From Malania oleifera (taxonomy: Eukaryota; Streptophyta; Magnoliopsida; Santalales; Ximeniaceae), in the NCBI RefSeq assembly GCF_029873635.1, contig NC_080418.1:149723748-149787747 (forward strand): a DNA stretch of 64,000 nt. Reading direction: 5' to 3'. The notes under the pieces were generated by a model. The model was given only the letters and a program-made list of their open reading frames with translations, was not told the origin of the DNA and did no database searches. Shown here piece after piece: positions 27,174 to 40,029 of the stretch. The position numbers were made by a program, and so were the translations under genes. Positions within the stretch are counted from its first letter, which is position 1; every line of letters begins with the position of its first letter.

Positions 27174-27537
27174 TAACCATGATGACGAAACAAGCTTGGA
27201 GGCTAAGCAAATGTGTGGGAGAAGGGGCAGGGGGTTGCATTCATGGGAACAGGTCAACCTTGCTTGGTCCGAAGACTCCACACTCATGGTCAAGGGGAAG
27301 ATGCATGACTTTTACCGGCGACTTACTACTAATTACTTCATAGATTTTTCTAACTATTTAATTAATTTTTTTTTTTCATTTACGTGGAGGAGAAATTAAA
27401 TTTAAAATAATAAAAATAGAGGCGTATTGGACAAGTAATTATTGTTGAAAAATATAAGCTTGCACAACATGGGTCATCCACAAACATTAGAAAATAAAAA
27501 ACTAGTTAACAATTTTGTAATTATTTCGAATTTTGAA

Positions 27538-27576
<39 letters not shown>

Positions 27577-27849
27577 CTTAACTTTGACTAACAAGAACAA
27601 AAGAAAACACTTTAAGGAGATATTTTTATTTTTATTTTTTAAAATTTAATTCATTTAAAATTTTTTTAGCATGGATGTTACAATTTTCAAAATTTTTATT
27701 TCACGTTGATTTGTGAAGTAGAATAGATTTTCAAATTAAGTAGGGTTGAACAAAAATTTGGATGCAAAACATGAAAAATCAAATGCTAAATTCGAATACA
27801 TTTCATTTCATTATATAAATATTAATGCCTTATTTTTGGTGTGCAAACC
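26551..27849. other. AT-rich intergenic
   Basis: Holds (TA)n at 26550-26572 and 27543-27573, (AAT)n at 27143-27170 and a GC-richer patch at 27180-27320 with no recognisable coding motif. Confidence 0.4.
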
Positions 27850-30800
27850 TGTTGACTTTGGTGCAATCCCAAGAATGGGGTGAATTGGAAATTTAAAGAA
27901 TTTCTTCCTAAGTCAACCAGTCTAACAACAATATTACCTAACCTAGGGGAATTCTAAGTATGTATAATGTTGCATATATGATATATTAATCAATTTCGAT
28001 ATATGCAATCACAATTCCAGTATTTCTCAATCACATTCAATAACGTGTCAATCAGATATGCATAATATTCAGTAAGGAAATTAAATCAAACGCAAAGTAG
28101 AATATAATGTAAAAAATGTAAAAGTGACACCGAATATGATATCGGGGTTCGGTTAATATTGCCTACGTGCCCGCCTTGACTCATAAGTACAAGGATTTCA
28201 CTAAGGCTCACTTCACGGGTGAAGCGGCACTGGTTACAACACCTTACTAGGATGGTACATCTAACTTTCCTAACCGGGTCAAAGTTAATTCGAGACTTTT
28301 ACCAAGGCAAGTCTTCTTCTTTAGGCCCACGCATAGAATACAATCAGATAACTCAAATTTGATGTAAAAGTAAAGTGCTTCTACACAAGCAGATATGCAC
28401 CACAATATGATCCACATATATATATGTATTCACATATGATAGTAATTATGTTTAGTGCCAATGAAGTGTGTTAATCACTCAATCTGATATTAATATACAA
28501 TCAAGTCTTAGAGTATATTTCCAAACAATCTTTGAAACAAAATATCAATATTAATCAATCACAGCAGTTTTCAAAGAGTTCTAACAAGAGTATTCAAAAT
28601 ATTTCAAAAATTATTTTCTTAGAAATTTGCTCAAGAGATATTTGAAAAATCAGTAAGCTTGTGAAAAGGATCTTACATAATAAAAAACACACAAGTTTGA
28701 TGAGTCTTGCAAAAATGATGCAAAGATTCACTAGCTACAAAGGTTTTCCCACGCAAAGATTTATTAGTTAAACCGGGGGAAAAACCTTGACTAAAACTCT
28801 CAATCAAAAACAATGAAGCAATCAACACAATGAGAGTTTGAGCTAGTCGGAATTATGTAGGGCAACTCAAAGACACTCTCAAGAAACTTGATTTATCAAG
28901 GGAATAGCAAATAGTGAGTGTTTGGGTTTTGTAGTGTGAAAAATAAGCTCTCAAAATTTCAGAGAATTTTTCTCTTAATGATAATGCTAATCACTCATTC
29001 ATTGTGCAAATGAATCCATATATATAGAGAAGACCAAAATTATAACTGTTGGGGACACATAGGGTATTATTAAAATTGTTTAAAATGTATTTAAGAAATT
29101 AACCTTGTTTAACCCCAATTAACTGTGGTAAAAATTTAGCTAATTTGAGAGTTTCGGTCGACCAAACAGACACATCAAGAAAAGGTAATTTTGAAATTCG
29201 GATGCCTGATCAAGGGTTCGGTTTGTTAACCAAGGCAATTTTCCAATATGTGCGATGTGACGTCCTGATTTTCGTACAATTTTTTTTATAAACAATAATA
29301 AATATTCACTCGTTATCAACAATATTCAAAAATCGGCCATATCAACAACCCTATTACCACTCATATGACCCAACTCGCATTGGGTACCGGATAAAAAGTC
29401 ATTTCATTTATACAACCTAACAGCGGAAGATAGTATACACTCAACAATTAGAATACAATACCCAGAGTATCAACACACACACACACACACACACAGATAT
29501 ATATATATACACACACACATTACCATCACATACCCAAAAACAACTCAACTCTAGGGGAGTTACACCCCCTAGTCTAAGAACTCACCTTCTATGTCAGGGT
29601 CTCAGCTCCCTATGGTCTCAGAGCTCTATCACCTGGCCTATCCCTGTTCCCTAAAAAACTTAGATAATTTGGGTGAGACACATCTCAGTAAGAAGGAATA
29701 AATTATTTACAGTGTGTAACCATATGAGTTCAGTTATGACCCACTTTACTTTTCAAATCAACATTTCATCTGAGAAAAATACATTGATAAACATATTCTT
29801 ATAATCATACAGGTATATAACACAAGCTTTTATAAGCTTTAAAACCATTTCTCAAGTTCATTCATTTTCAATATATATTTACTCGCGAAATCCTTGAGAA
29901 TAGGGAAGATTACCTACCCATACGAGTAGCTTTCCTCTGCCCTAACACGTTATACAGTCAGATATTGCCACATCTGCTACCTATCAGGACACTCAACTTA
30001 CTCAGTAAGCCCTCAGGTGGAGAGTTTCACTTCGCTTCAATTATTTATATTATTAATTCACTCAGATCCATTTCTCAATTTTATCATTCTCAATTTCTCA
30101 TTTTCCATTATTTCTTTCATTTCTCATTTTAACCCATTTCTATCATTCTTTCATTTTCCGTTTCTATTTCACTATCCGGCTCATGAGTATCCTTGATATC
30201 TAATACCAACATCGCGTCTGTAACCCATGGCTACCCTGAGGATCTTTCTTTCCACGCCATACTTCCTCCCATGCGAAGGCTGGATCAAATCGCGGTTGAC
30301 CGACCCAGTTAGATCAAAATATCATATCACATATCTCACATTTGTAGTACGACTGGCCGGCCTATAGCCCTGATCCGGACTCAAAGAGCACAACAACTCT
30401 ACTAAACAACTCAGTCGACTATCACACCACACACTACAAGAGTCCGTGTGGTTGCACTACACCACTAGCAACGGTACCGTGCTTAATATCACAATCCATC
30501 ATTAGGGTTTCCACAACCATCCATCAGGGTTATCATTACCACATACCTGCAATCATTATGCGGTATTAACATTTCATCAATCATATTTCAACGATCTTAT
30601 TACAGCAGTCGCACTTTACAATGTTCACATTTTCCCAGTATTCACAGTCAGTATACTCAATTCAATCAACACATTTCAATTCCATATTGCAGTATTTATA
30701 TTTCCTATTTTCACATTTCCGTATATACGTTTCAGAATTCACATTCTCGTTTTCACGTTTCAATATTTTCATATCCATATACACCATTAATCTCATATCA

Positions 30801-32565
30801 GTAGATCTCAATTCATCTCATAATAGTATATATCATGTTTCACGTATTTCAATATTTCTTAAAATACCCACATCAGTAATTTACACAATCTCATTTTCAT
30901 AGAAATCATTTCTATTCACATATAAATACCATATTTCATTATTTTCCACTAACATGTCAATAATTCTCATTCCATTATTTTCTCAGATATTACTCATCAT
31001 TATATTTCACATTTTTCATTATGCGTCATATGCCACACAATTTTCATTTAATATTTATAGCGTATTAATTTCACACGAAAAAATACCATAACTTTATTTT
31101 CCAAATATTCATTCAATCAATAATATAAAAATACTATTATAAGTTATTCCCCTTACCTGACTTACCGAGAGTCTCGTAAAAACCCAGATATTACGCCCTT
31201 GGCGCATGAAACTTAAATATTGCAATTCGCGTTTTCCCCGGATTAATTAACTCATTTCCCAAAATAATACCCATATAACCTTCCCTAGGCTCCATATACC
31301 CCAAATTAACATTTAAAATAATATTTAACACCCTCACTTGATTTTCTGAACTATGCTTGTGGGGTCCTGAAATTACACCCGCGGCGCTCACCCGGACCTC
31401 GAATTCCAAAAATCATACTTCAATATCAGAATGCCCAATATTCTAGCATTTCTAAATCAACACTAATTAAATAATAATTAGCCTTTAACCCCCTTATCCC
31501 AATTTTGGGGTTATGCCTATGACGACCTCACGAGAAATCCGCTTCGTTAGACTTGTAGAGAATTATCCCTAGATTCTCGTGGTGGTGTCTGATTGTCAAT
31601 TGGGCTTAAAATTTACAAGAAATTAAGGTAAAAGTGGAAATTGAGCTTACCTCAGGAGATACGCCTACGCCGCTCCTACAACCAATCCGCTCTATTAGAA
31701 ATGATGGTAGCGGAAAATGGGGTCCAACGGTATTTTCTAATTTCTGATCAGGTGAGTATTCGTCGAGAAAAATGAGGAGGGAGGGAGAGAGAGAGAGAGA
31801 CGGAGGAGCAAGAAAGAGATTTTGGGGGGGGAGGTTTATTATTTTTTTCCTTTTTTATAAATTTAATTAATTAATTAATTTTTAATTTTTAAATTTTTTT
31901 TTTGAAATCACCTCACTAATCTTCTATAATCATTTTGGGCTTATTACATCCGAGGTTCGGTCACCTGGTTTCAAATTTGGTTTACCGAACTTGAACATTC
32001 GGTCGCCTGTGATCATTTTGAACATGAAGTTCGGGCGCCCGAGTTGTTGGAAAAAGTTAGGGTATGAGTTCGGTCGACCGTGGACACTCAAGTCATTTGA
32101 GTTCGGTCGCCCGAAGGCAGGTCAACTATTTGACTAGTCAATAGTTTGATCGACCGAGACAATTTGACTTACCTGGTTTGGTTGCCCAAAGTTCTTATGA
32201 TTTTAGCCTAAGGTCCATACTTTAAATTAACCCTTGATGACATGTGAATATAGTGGGGTCCTGTGTACTTAAGGTGTGGGAACCTAAAGGTCAATTCAAG
32301 GCAACTCGAGCATAAAGGTCCTATCATGCATGATGTAGTTATTACAGACCATATTGAATTATAGTCTAGAATGAAGAATATAAAAATTACAAATACAAGT
32401 TAAACATAATATTTTTCAATCTTCTTTGGAGTCATCATATGCCATCATGATATTATGTTCTTTTCAATTCCATGCGTAAAGTGAACCTGCATGCATGTTC
32501 AGTGCAAACATTAATACTAAGGTATTTATTATTATCAAAACGAGATATGACCAATTAGGTCAACA
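27850..32565 (-). mobile_element. Solo long copia-type LTR, itself split by another solo LTR
   Basis: Exact target duplications AAACC (27845-27849 and 32566-32570) and inverted ends TGTTGAC.../...GTCAACA. Without the nested insertion it is about 2,018 bp, close to the 2,050 bp of 279-2328, with which it shares both ends. On the minus strand the TATA-like CTATATATATGG lies near 29010-29030, and CGGTCGACC-type words lie upstream of it, on both sides of the nested insertion. It has no internal domain, hence a solo LTR. It ends 0.7 kb before the start of the IQM1-type transcription unit. Confidence 0.9.
29256..31948 (-). mobile_element. Nested solo LTR of a gypsy-type element
   Basis: 2,693 bp, reading TGTGACGTCCTG to GGCTTATTACA on the + strand, with flanks TGCGA (29251-29255) and TCCGA (31949-31953), four of five matching. 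It shares conserved blocks with the gypsy LTRs: GGTGAGACACATCTCAGTAAG near 29672 and TTAGACTTGTAGAGAAT near 31547. A (CA)n/(TA)n run sits at 29470-29520. No coding region. Confidence 0.85.
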
Positions 32566-32570
32566 AAACC

Positions 32571-33284
32571 CTTATATTATAGATGAGGTTTTGTAACGGA
32601 AAAAAAAACTTTATGTTAAAAAGAGATTTATGTATATAAAAAATTAAAAAATAATAAAAAAGACATTAATTAACTTTCTAGTCATTAGACAAAAAAGAAA
32701 ATATTAAATAGTACAAATCCAGATAGTAGCACTTAACCGTGTTAAATAGTGTGGACCCCATATTACAAAACCTAGTAAGGTGCTATCATGGTGGCCCGTG
32801 TTATCAGAGGCCTATGTCATTACGAGCTCGTATTGCATAAACATATAATTTTTGAATAATTATATGTTATTTCTGAACTTGATAATAAATTGATAAATAA
32901 AAATATAATTATGGTAAAGATTGAAAGTGTACAAGAAGTTTGTAAAATTTTTAAAACTTTAAAAGCAGTTGCAAAATTTTTGAAAGGTTAAAGTTTTGCC
33001 TAGCCTCAGGTAGGTGAGTTACTATTATTCTTCACTGTAAAAATATATTTTTAAAAATTTTAAAATCAACGTTGCGAAATAAAAAAAAAATAGATGGTGT
33101 TTTATAAATTTAAAAATGAAAAGAAAAATAAAAAATATTTTTTGACAACTAAAAGCCCCAATTTTTAAGAATTATTATTATGGATGATACTTAGCCGCTC
33201 AAGACAAATCAAGAGCTCCCACGAAAAATGAACGAAAAGCGAAACCTCCCTCAGGGCGACTCTGGTCCAGGCCACGTGCTTTGG
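32571..33284. other. AT-rich spacer upstream of the IQM1-type gene
   Basis: No repeat family or coding signal recognised; the promoter region probably begins here. Confidence 0.4.
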
Positions 33285-33318
<34 letters not shown>

Positions 33319-34799
33319 GCACTATATATTGGCATTCCTATGGTTTGCATTTTGCAGATTGCAACGTTAAATTCAATTTTCAGGCTCAGCTCCTGCAAGT
33401 GCAAGCTTAATTTGCAGGGAAGAAGGAGCCTCTCCTCGTTATACGGTTATACCCAAGTCCTCCGCAACGGCAAAATCAAATCTTTTCTTTCCATTTACTT
33501 CCGACTTCTTCCTTCTATTGATTTGTGCCCACCCACCAACCTCATATTAAATTCAGACCCACCATTCAGTCTCTTTCCTCTTCTCGATTGATTGATTCAC
33601 TCATTCTCTGATCATTGATCGAGGTAAAAGCTTTTTCCTCAATCCCACTGTGTTTAAATCTCGGTCTTGTTTCTGTTTGTAGTGTGTGAAGTTAGAGATG
33701 GTATGCGGTTCTTTGCAATGCGTTTTTTTTTTTTTTTTTGAGTGAGGGAATGGGTGTTCTTGATTTGTATTTTATTTTTTTTACTGGGTTTCAAACAAAA
33801 ATTGATTCTGCAAATGGTTTTTTTTTTTTTTTGGTTATTGTGAATAAATGGGTGCTGTCGACTTCTGCATTTGATTCTGATTTCATCGTTATGTGTTTGA
33901 ATTTTTACTGGATTTTCGGACGAAACTGATTTTCTGCAAATGTGCTTTGTTTTTTCTGTTTGGTTTTGTTTGGTTTCGCGGTGACATGGGTAATCTTGAT
34001 TTCTGCATTTGATTCTGTTTTTATGGATACTTGTTTGATCTGTTTGTTGGGTTTTTGGTTTTCCGCACATGGGGTTCTGTAGGTCCTTTTCTGTATCTGA
34101 TGGGCTTAATAGAAACATCTGTTCTTCTGCTTTAAAAATGTTAGCAATTCAGGTTCACATTACCTTGGTTCGTTTGTTCATGGACACCTCTTTCATGTAA
34201 ATAAGCAAATGGAATTCAAATCAAAGCCATCTTCTGGCAATTAGGGAAGAAAATGAATCTTCTGGAAATCTGATTTGATTCTGGTTACCACCACCGACAA
34301 AATGTGTGTGTATGTGTGTGTGAGTGTTTTTTTTTTTTTTTTTTCCTTTCATTTTCTGCTCCGGTTCAGAAAAATTTTATGAATGGTTTCTTGGCTTAAT
34401 TTGCAGCTTAATAATGCTGTTTGTGCTACACCCTCCCCCCCTCTCTTTCTGTGTCTCCCATTTTATGGGTTTATATGAAAAACATCTCATCTAATTTCGC
34501 ACAGACCGAAGAGTTCTACTTCATATGGACGAATTTAGCTTGCTTCTGTTGTTTTGCTGAGATTTCTACCATAAAATGTTTTATGGGGTTTCTCCATTTG
34601 ATCTGATTACATTGAAAAGTGTGCTCATTTCCCTATATTTTAGTTTTCTGCGATGCAGTTTTCTGAATCCATGCTCTATGCATTGGTTTGAAGAATTTTT
34701 TATTTAGTATATGATTCATTCTAATAATGTTTGCTTCCCTTTGGTTTTTCTTTGCAGGAATACAATCGGCAAAAAAAAACCCCTACTGTAGTGGGATTG
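33285..34799 (+). promoter_or_regulatory. Promoter, 5'UTR exon and leader intron of the IQM1-type gene
   Basis: A (CT)n run at about 33288-33314 is followed by a TATATAT box at about 33324, a common plant core-promoter arrangement. Transcription would start near 33355 (inferred). A non-coding exon ends at 33623 before GTAAAAGC, and the leader intron runs to TTTGCAG at 34757. The next exon begins at 34758 and reaches the start codon at 34800. The intron has several poly(T) runs. The 154-codon minus-strand frame inside it is an artefact of those runs. Confidence 0.65.
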
Positions 34800-37443
34800 A
34801 TGGGGATTTCGTTTTCCTGTCCATTTTCTGATCATGATGATTTGGAGAATGGTATTGAATCTGTCATTGTTAAATCCATCAGTTTTGGAGATGATGAATT
34901 GAAGACTATGCTACGATCCATCAGCTTCAATGGCCGAGATTCAGAACCAGCCATAATGAGATCCATGGGTTCTGGAAAGATGATATTAGAAGGCTCTATT
35001 AGCTTTAAAAGGAGAGCGTTGGAGACCATGGTATCGATTAATGCTCCTTCACTGGATGAGGAAAAGAACATGCCCATCTCACCGGTTTGCTCTAAGAGTA
35101 AAGAGATGGATGATCAGACCCTAAGTTCAGATAGCTTTCGGGAGACAATCCCCCAACTTCCCATTTCGGATTCTGGCGACCCGAAGCATGAGGCTGCCGT
35201 GAAGTTGCAGAAAGTGTACAAGAGCTTCCGAACTCGAAGAAAACTGGCAGATTGTGCAGTTATTGTTGAGCAGAGCTGGTGTGTTATTTTTTTTTTTTCT
35301 TTTATAAAATTATCGAGTGATAAATTTGCCTCTTTTTGCTTACATTTTCTTCAAAATTATTGATTTCCATTTTCATCATTGCAAAATTTTAATTATGATT
35401 ACAGGTGGAAGCTATTGGATTTTGCTGAACTCAAGCGTAGTTCTGTATCTTTCTTTGACCTTGAGAAACATGAGACTGCCATTTCGCGATGGTCAAGGGC
35501 AAGAACTAGAGCTGCCAAGGTAAATCTTTAAGCAGATTTATATATGGTTCTTTAATATGTATATTTTTAAATTTTAAAGAAATTAATGTCTAAATCAGTG
35601 CTTCTTTGACATTGCAGGTTGGAAAAGGTTTGTCGAAGAATGACAAAGCTCAGAAACTGGCTTTACAACACTGGCTAGAGGCAGTAAGTTGCTTACATCA
35701 GAATGAATTTATCCTCTTTTTATCTTCATTCGATTTCGGATTTTGCTAATTCTAGTTCTTTGCCTTGTTCAAACAGATCGATCCACGACATCGTTATGGA
35801 CACAATCTTCACTTCTATTATGTTAAATGGCTACATAGTCAGAGTATAGAACCCTTCTTTTACTGGTAATGTTCTGCAAAACTAAAGAGAACTTTCTTTG
35901 GTTCCTACAATTTTGCTTTTTAGAGATCTGAGAGTTTTGATTCTGAAAACTGACTATGCTGGGTTCAAAATGTAGGCTGGACATTGGAGAAGGGAAGGAA
36001 GTGAATCTCGCCGAGAAATGCCCCCGATCAAAACTTCAGCAGCAGTGCATCAAGTATCTTGGTCCGGTAAGTCCCATTCCCCACTCTTCCTAATGTCAAT
36101 ATTCTTTCTGTAGTGAGGAATCTGCTCAGTACTAAACTATATAAATGTGTTTTTTCACTGTTTTAGATGGAAAGGAAGGCCTATGAAGTTGTTGTGGTGG
36201 ATGGGAAGTTCTTATACAAGCAAACTGAGGAACTCCTTGACACCACCGGAGAAAGTAGGGATGCTAAGTGGATTTTTGTCCTCAGCACATCTAAAGCCTT
36301 ATATGTTGGCAAGAAGAAGAAAGGCACATTTCAGCATTCTAGCTTCTTGGCTGGAGGGGCCACAACTGCAGCTGGGCGATTAGTTGTTGAAAATGGCACC
36401 CTAAAGGTATAACTATAGGACAAAATAATATGGGAGTTCTTTCCAGTTTCCAGTACAATTCTCAATTCATAGTTTGGCATTGACATGAGTTAGTAATGAG
36501 GATTTATTTTTTAATATTTCACAGGCAGTTTGGCCACACAGTGGGCATTATCGGCCAACAAAGGAAAATTTTAAAGATTTCATTTCATTCCTCGAGGAAA
36601 ACAATGTGAACCTTAAAGATGTAAAGGTAAGGAAACAGGTTCATTTTCACTTTTTAAATGCTTTTAGTTCTCTTCTGGTGAGGGGAAATTTGGAAGTACA
36701 GGTATTGATGCATTTTTTTTCTTATACAGATGACTCCAGAGGATGAAGATAACGTGTCGCTTAGCAAACGAAAAAGCAGTATTTGCCTAAGAAACAACTC
36801 ATCTGAAGACGACCTAATGAACGATGCCGATGGCTTGGCAATGGATGAGATCGATACCAAAGACTGGACTTTATTGAAAACTAATGTGCAAGAGTTTGCT
36901 AATGACTTGGAATTCCCAGAAGGGGGTAAATTGTGCAAGAATGAAAGTCTAAATGCACGAAGCGGTGACAGTTCCTTAGAAGAATGCCCAGCAGGCGATG
37001 ATCGAGCAGCAGACGAAACATTTTCTTCTGAAAATGAAGAAGATGACATCCCAAAAGAATCAATTCTCAATAGGATCAATTCCCAAAAGAGAATGAACTC
37101 ATTTCAACTGGGCAAGAAGTTATCTCGCACATGGACATCCGGAGCTGGACCTCGGATAAGCTGTGTGAGGGACTATCCATCGGAGCTCCAATCTCATGCT
37201 TTGGAGCAAGTGAACTTATCACCGAGAAGTGCCAGCTGTTCTAGATCAGATCACTCATGGAGCACAAGTTGGCTGAGTCCAGAGGTGTCCACACCAACCA
37301 GAACCAGTTCTTGTGGAGAAACAGCAAGGATTGCCAGCTCAACTGATGAGAATCTGTCTCAAAGAGGCATGTGGCATTTTAGAACACAGTCATCTCCATT
37401 GAGTAGAGCAACATCAGTCCCTGCAACTACTAATCAATTATGA
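34800..37443 (+). CDS. IQM1: IQ-motif calmodulin-binding protein, IQM1-like
   Basis: Eight coding exons, all GT-AG: 34800-35278, 35405-35519, 35618-35683, 35777-35865, 35976-36066, 36167-36406, 36525-36626, 36730-37443; joined they keep one frame and give 631 residues. The start MGISFSCPF matches the N-terminus of plant IQM proteins. An IQ motif ([16 protein letters not shown], residues 132-147) should bind calmodulin. The conserved IQM core follows ([63 protein letters not shown]), then an acidic, serine-rich tail ending in the conserved [15 protein letters not shown] and [11 protein letters not shown]. Three S-I-S-F motifs (residues 26-29, 40-43, 66-69) space the N-terminus. In Arabidopsis IQM1 binds calmodulin and affects stomatal movement and stress and hormone responses. 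IQM1 versus IQM4 cannot be settled here. The gene looks intact. Confidence 0.96.
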
Positions 37444-37558
37444 ACAAGGGTAGATACTTTTTGACCAATTTTATTTTATTTTTTGTGAATAGGAAAGATG
37501 ATATAGGAATTCTTTAAAGATGACATAGGAATTCTTTGGCATTCTTTTCTATTCTACC

Positions 37559-37564
37559 AATAAA
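37559..37564 (+). terminator. Candidate polyadenylation signal of the IQM1-type gene
   Basis: AATAAA 116 bp after the stop codon, followed by a T-rich stretch and TTGTACAATATGAGG-like sequence. The actual cleavage site is not visible from sequence alone. Confidence 0.5.
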
Positions 37565-37569
37565 TTTTT

Positions 37570-39377
37570 TTCACTGTTCATCTTGTACAATATGAGGTGA
37601 AACTTGTAAAATTTTGTGGGCTGATAGATCTTTCTGTATAGAAGAAGAACTCCATTTATTTTTTGAGGTGCTAAGCACCAAGCCAATAAAACATGGTATG
37701 GTCATTGCTGGTACCAAATGCTCCATGTAAGGTTTAGTTGCAAGGTTGTTCTTGTCCAACTGAAAGCCAATTGGGTTCGGATGATTTATATTTTTCACCT
37801 TTTGCTCTGAATATATCCTAGGCTGCTCCAAATAAATTTCAACTGCAGATTTTGGACAGTAAGACATTGTGTTATCTCTCTGAGGTTTAGAAGGTTTGGG
37901 AGTTAAGAAGCTTAACTATGACACCAGGCTATCCTATCAACAGGCAAAGGATCCTACTGTAATCCTTCGCCAATTCTTTTAGAATCCGTGATAATTACCC
38001 ATCCTAGCCACATTCATCACCTTTCTCAAATTCTTTTTCATTTTTTGTTGGCTATTACGTCCTCTTAAGTCACGTTTGGTTTGTGGATGGAATAAGAATA
38101 GGAAAGAAAAAAAATGAAAATTTGAATAGGAAACATGACGAAAACAAGTGATGAATTTGATTTCATTCTTCTCGATTTCATTTCATTCCTATACACAAAA
38201 CATATAGCAAGTGTTATGATGCGCGCACACATGTATTCTTGTTACAAATCTGTAGTCTAAGTAGAATATAAGCCTAGGTTTTTTTTTTAAGGGGTTTTGT
38301 GTCTAAGAGATTCCACTTCATTTTCAACTACTACTAGGTTACAAGCTTAAGTGCTGTGTGATCAGGAAGTCAATGAAGTCTCATTGATGGAGTTTGGTGG
38401 GGGAAACGCGCAATGTAGGCAGCCCAGATGACTCAGGGCAGCAGCTTGCTGGAGAGGAGTGCATGGTGTAGGTTCCTACCTAAACCCGGGGGACATAGGG
38501 CAACTCAGGTTTAGACTGTAGACTGTAGACTATATAGTGCCCACCTGCCCTAATTGTCACCTCCTCTAGTCCTCCAGTGTCTAGACACCCCCCAAAGCCT
38601 GAAGGGCTAAGGCTAGAGCAGGGGCCAGCTCATGGGTGAGCACTACTGGGTTTGGGAAGAACTAGAACCGATTTGAACCGGTCTTGGAGGATAGGTTCTG
38701 GTCTGATCCCAAGGCAAACCTAGTTTAGTTTTGGTTCATATTTTTTTTAGAACCAGTCTTTAAGCAAAACAAGTCAAGTGGAGATGAGATTGAGCTTTAA
38801 TATACTTAATTAGGTTTATTTTTATTATACAAATAAATGAGCTTGCAAGTCCTTACTGCGCTAAGCTATTAAAATGTTCCCTAACAATTTGATTCTTTTG
38901 AAACTTTTTGCTCTAAGAGATGCATTGTTAGGTAAAAGGATGAAAATGATTTTTACTAATATTGACTTAGAATTTTTTTTTACCCCACCAAGCTAGCCTA
39001 TTAACTTTTGACATTGATTCTTTTACTAAATTTAAGTTATGGAGTTTTAGTTAAGTAATTTTATGTTTAAACACTCTCTACTTTTAAATTAATCAATTAC
39101 AACAGTCTGTCAAGCCTAAGTCGATCTTATTAAATTGACTCGTAAAGGATCGTAATCTAAGCCTATTAAACGAATCTAAACTAATCCTTGTCGATCCCAC
39201 TATGTTCAGATTTGTCTTGTTCAGAGTCACAAATTTGACTTGGGAATCACTTGTTTCTATAATGGATGAGTTTGAACAAACTATTACCGAATTGAATTCT
39301 TAAATTGCTTGTTAGTGACTTGGTTTGTTTGCAACCCTATTTAGAGATTAATCAATTTGAAATGATCATGTGATAAC
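37570..39377. other. Intergenic, no gene recognised
   Basis: Possible 3'UTR to about 37900. A stretch at 38070-38200 (ACGTTTGGTTTGTGGATGGAATAAG) recalls the start of the repeat at 14690 and may be a related miniature element. A GC-richer block at 38380-38660 has no open frame of note and a small AGACTGT triplication near 38512. Confidence 0.4.
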
Positions 39378-39698
39378 CACTCTTTTCAAGTTTGGATCTA
39401 ATTTTTATCTACTTCTAATATTTGAATAGTATGATGCATGTTAAAATCTTGTTTAGAAATTAAAAATATAAGCTCTCTTTTCAAGTTTGGTTCTATTTTT
39501 AATGAGACGTGTAATAATTATATACTTTAAATATTTGAACAATGTGATGCATATTAAAATCTTGTTTAGAGATTAAAAATATAAGCACTCTTTTCAAGTT
39601 TGGTTCTCTTTTTCATGAGATGTGTAATGGTTACATACTTTAAATATTTGAACAACGTCATGCATGTTGAAATCTTGTTTGGTAATTAAAAATGTCAT
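39378..39698. repeat. Three-copy tandem repeat, ~113-bp unit
   Basis: Units start at 39378 (shorter, 95 bp), 39473 and 39586 with CnCTCTTTTCAAGTTTGG, and each contains GATGCAT(G/A)TTnAAATCTTG. They are diverged by eye at roughly one base in ten. Confidence 0.75.
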
Positions 39699-40029
39699 AT
39701 TTTCAAGAAGTGCTCTTAAAAAAAAAAAAATGAGGTTCAAGGGTGAGTGGACCTAGATTTATAGTTTAGGATAGAGCTTGAATTAAAAAGTTTGCTTTGA
39801 TTTCAAGACAAAATTATGTTTCCAAGTTTTTGGCTTTTGGGCTTCGACACACTAAGTCTTGAGATGAACCCACTCATCGACTCGGATTTAAATGCAATTA
39901 AAAGCTTGCAAAAGTGTTGTATGAGAGAGAAATTGAGTACGAGATTTAATGATGATCTTAAAGGCATTTTATATAAATTTATTGTTTGGTTTAAACAAAA
40001 TGTAGTGTGTTTATTGTAATAGTTGAATA
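39699..40029. other. Intergenic
   Basis: Contains a poly(A) run at 39719-39730 and a short frame at 39816-40019 without recognisable similarity. It may be the 5' continuation of the LINE that follows. Confidence 0.35.

Noticed and set aside
30621-30902. 93-codon Ser/Ile/Phe-rich frame
   Set aside because: Low-complexity translation of an LTR body (29256-31948).
33654-34118. 154-codon minus-strand frame in the IQM1 leader intron
   Set aside because: Lysine- and glutamine-rich because of poly(T) runs in the intron; no homology recognised and opposite to the gene.
39816-40019. 67-codon frame before the LINE remnant
   Set aside because: No recognisable motif and adjoining a decayed LINE; not supported as a gene.
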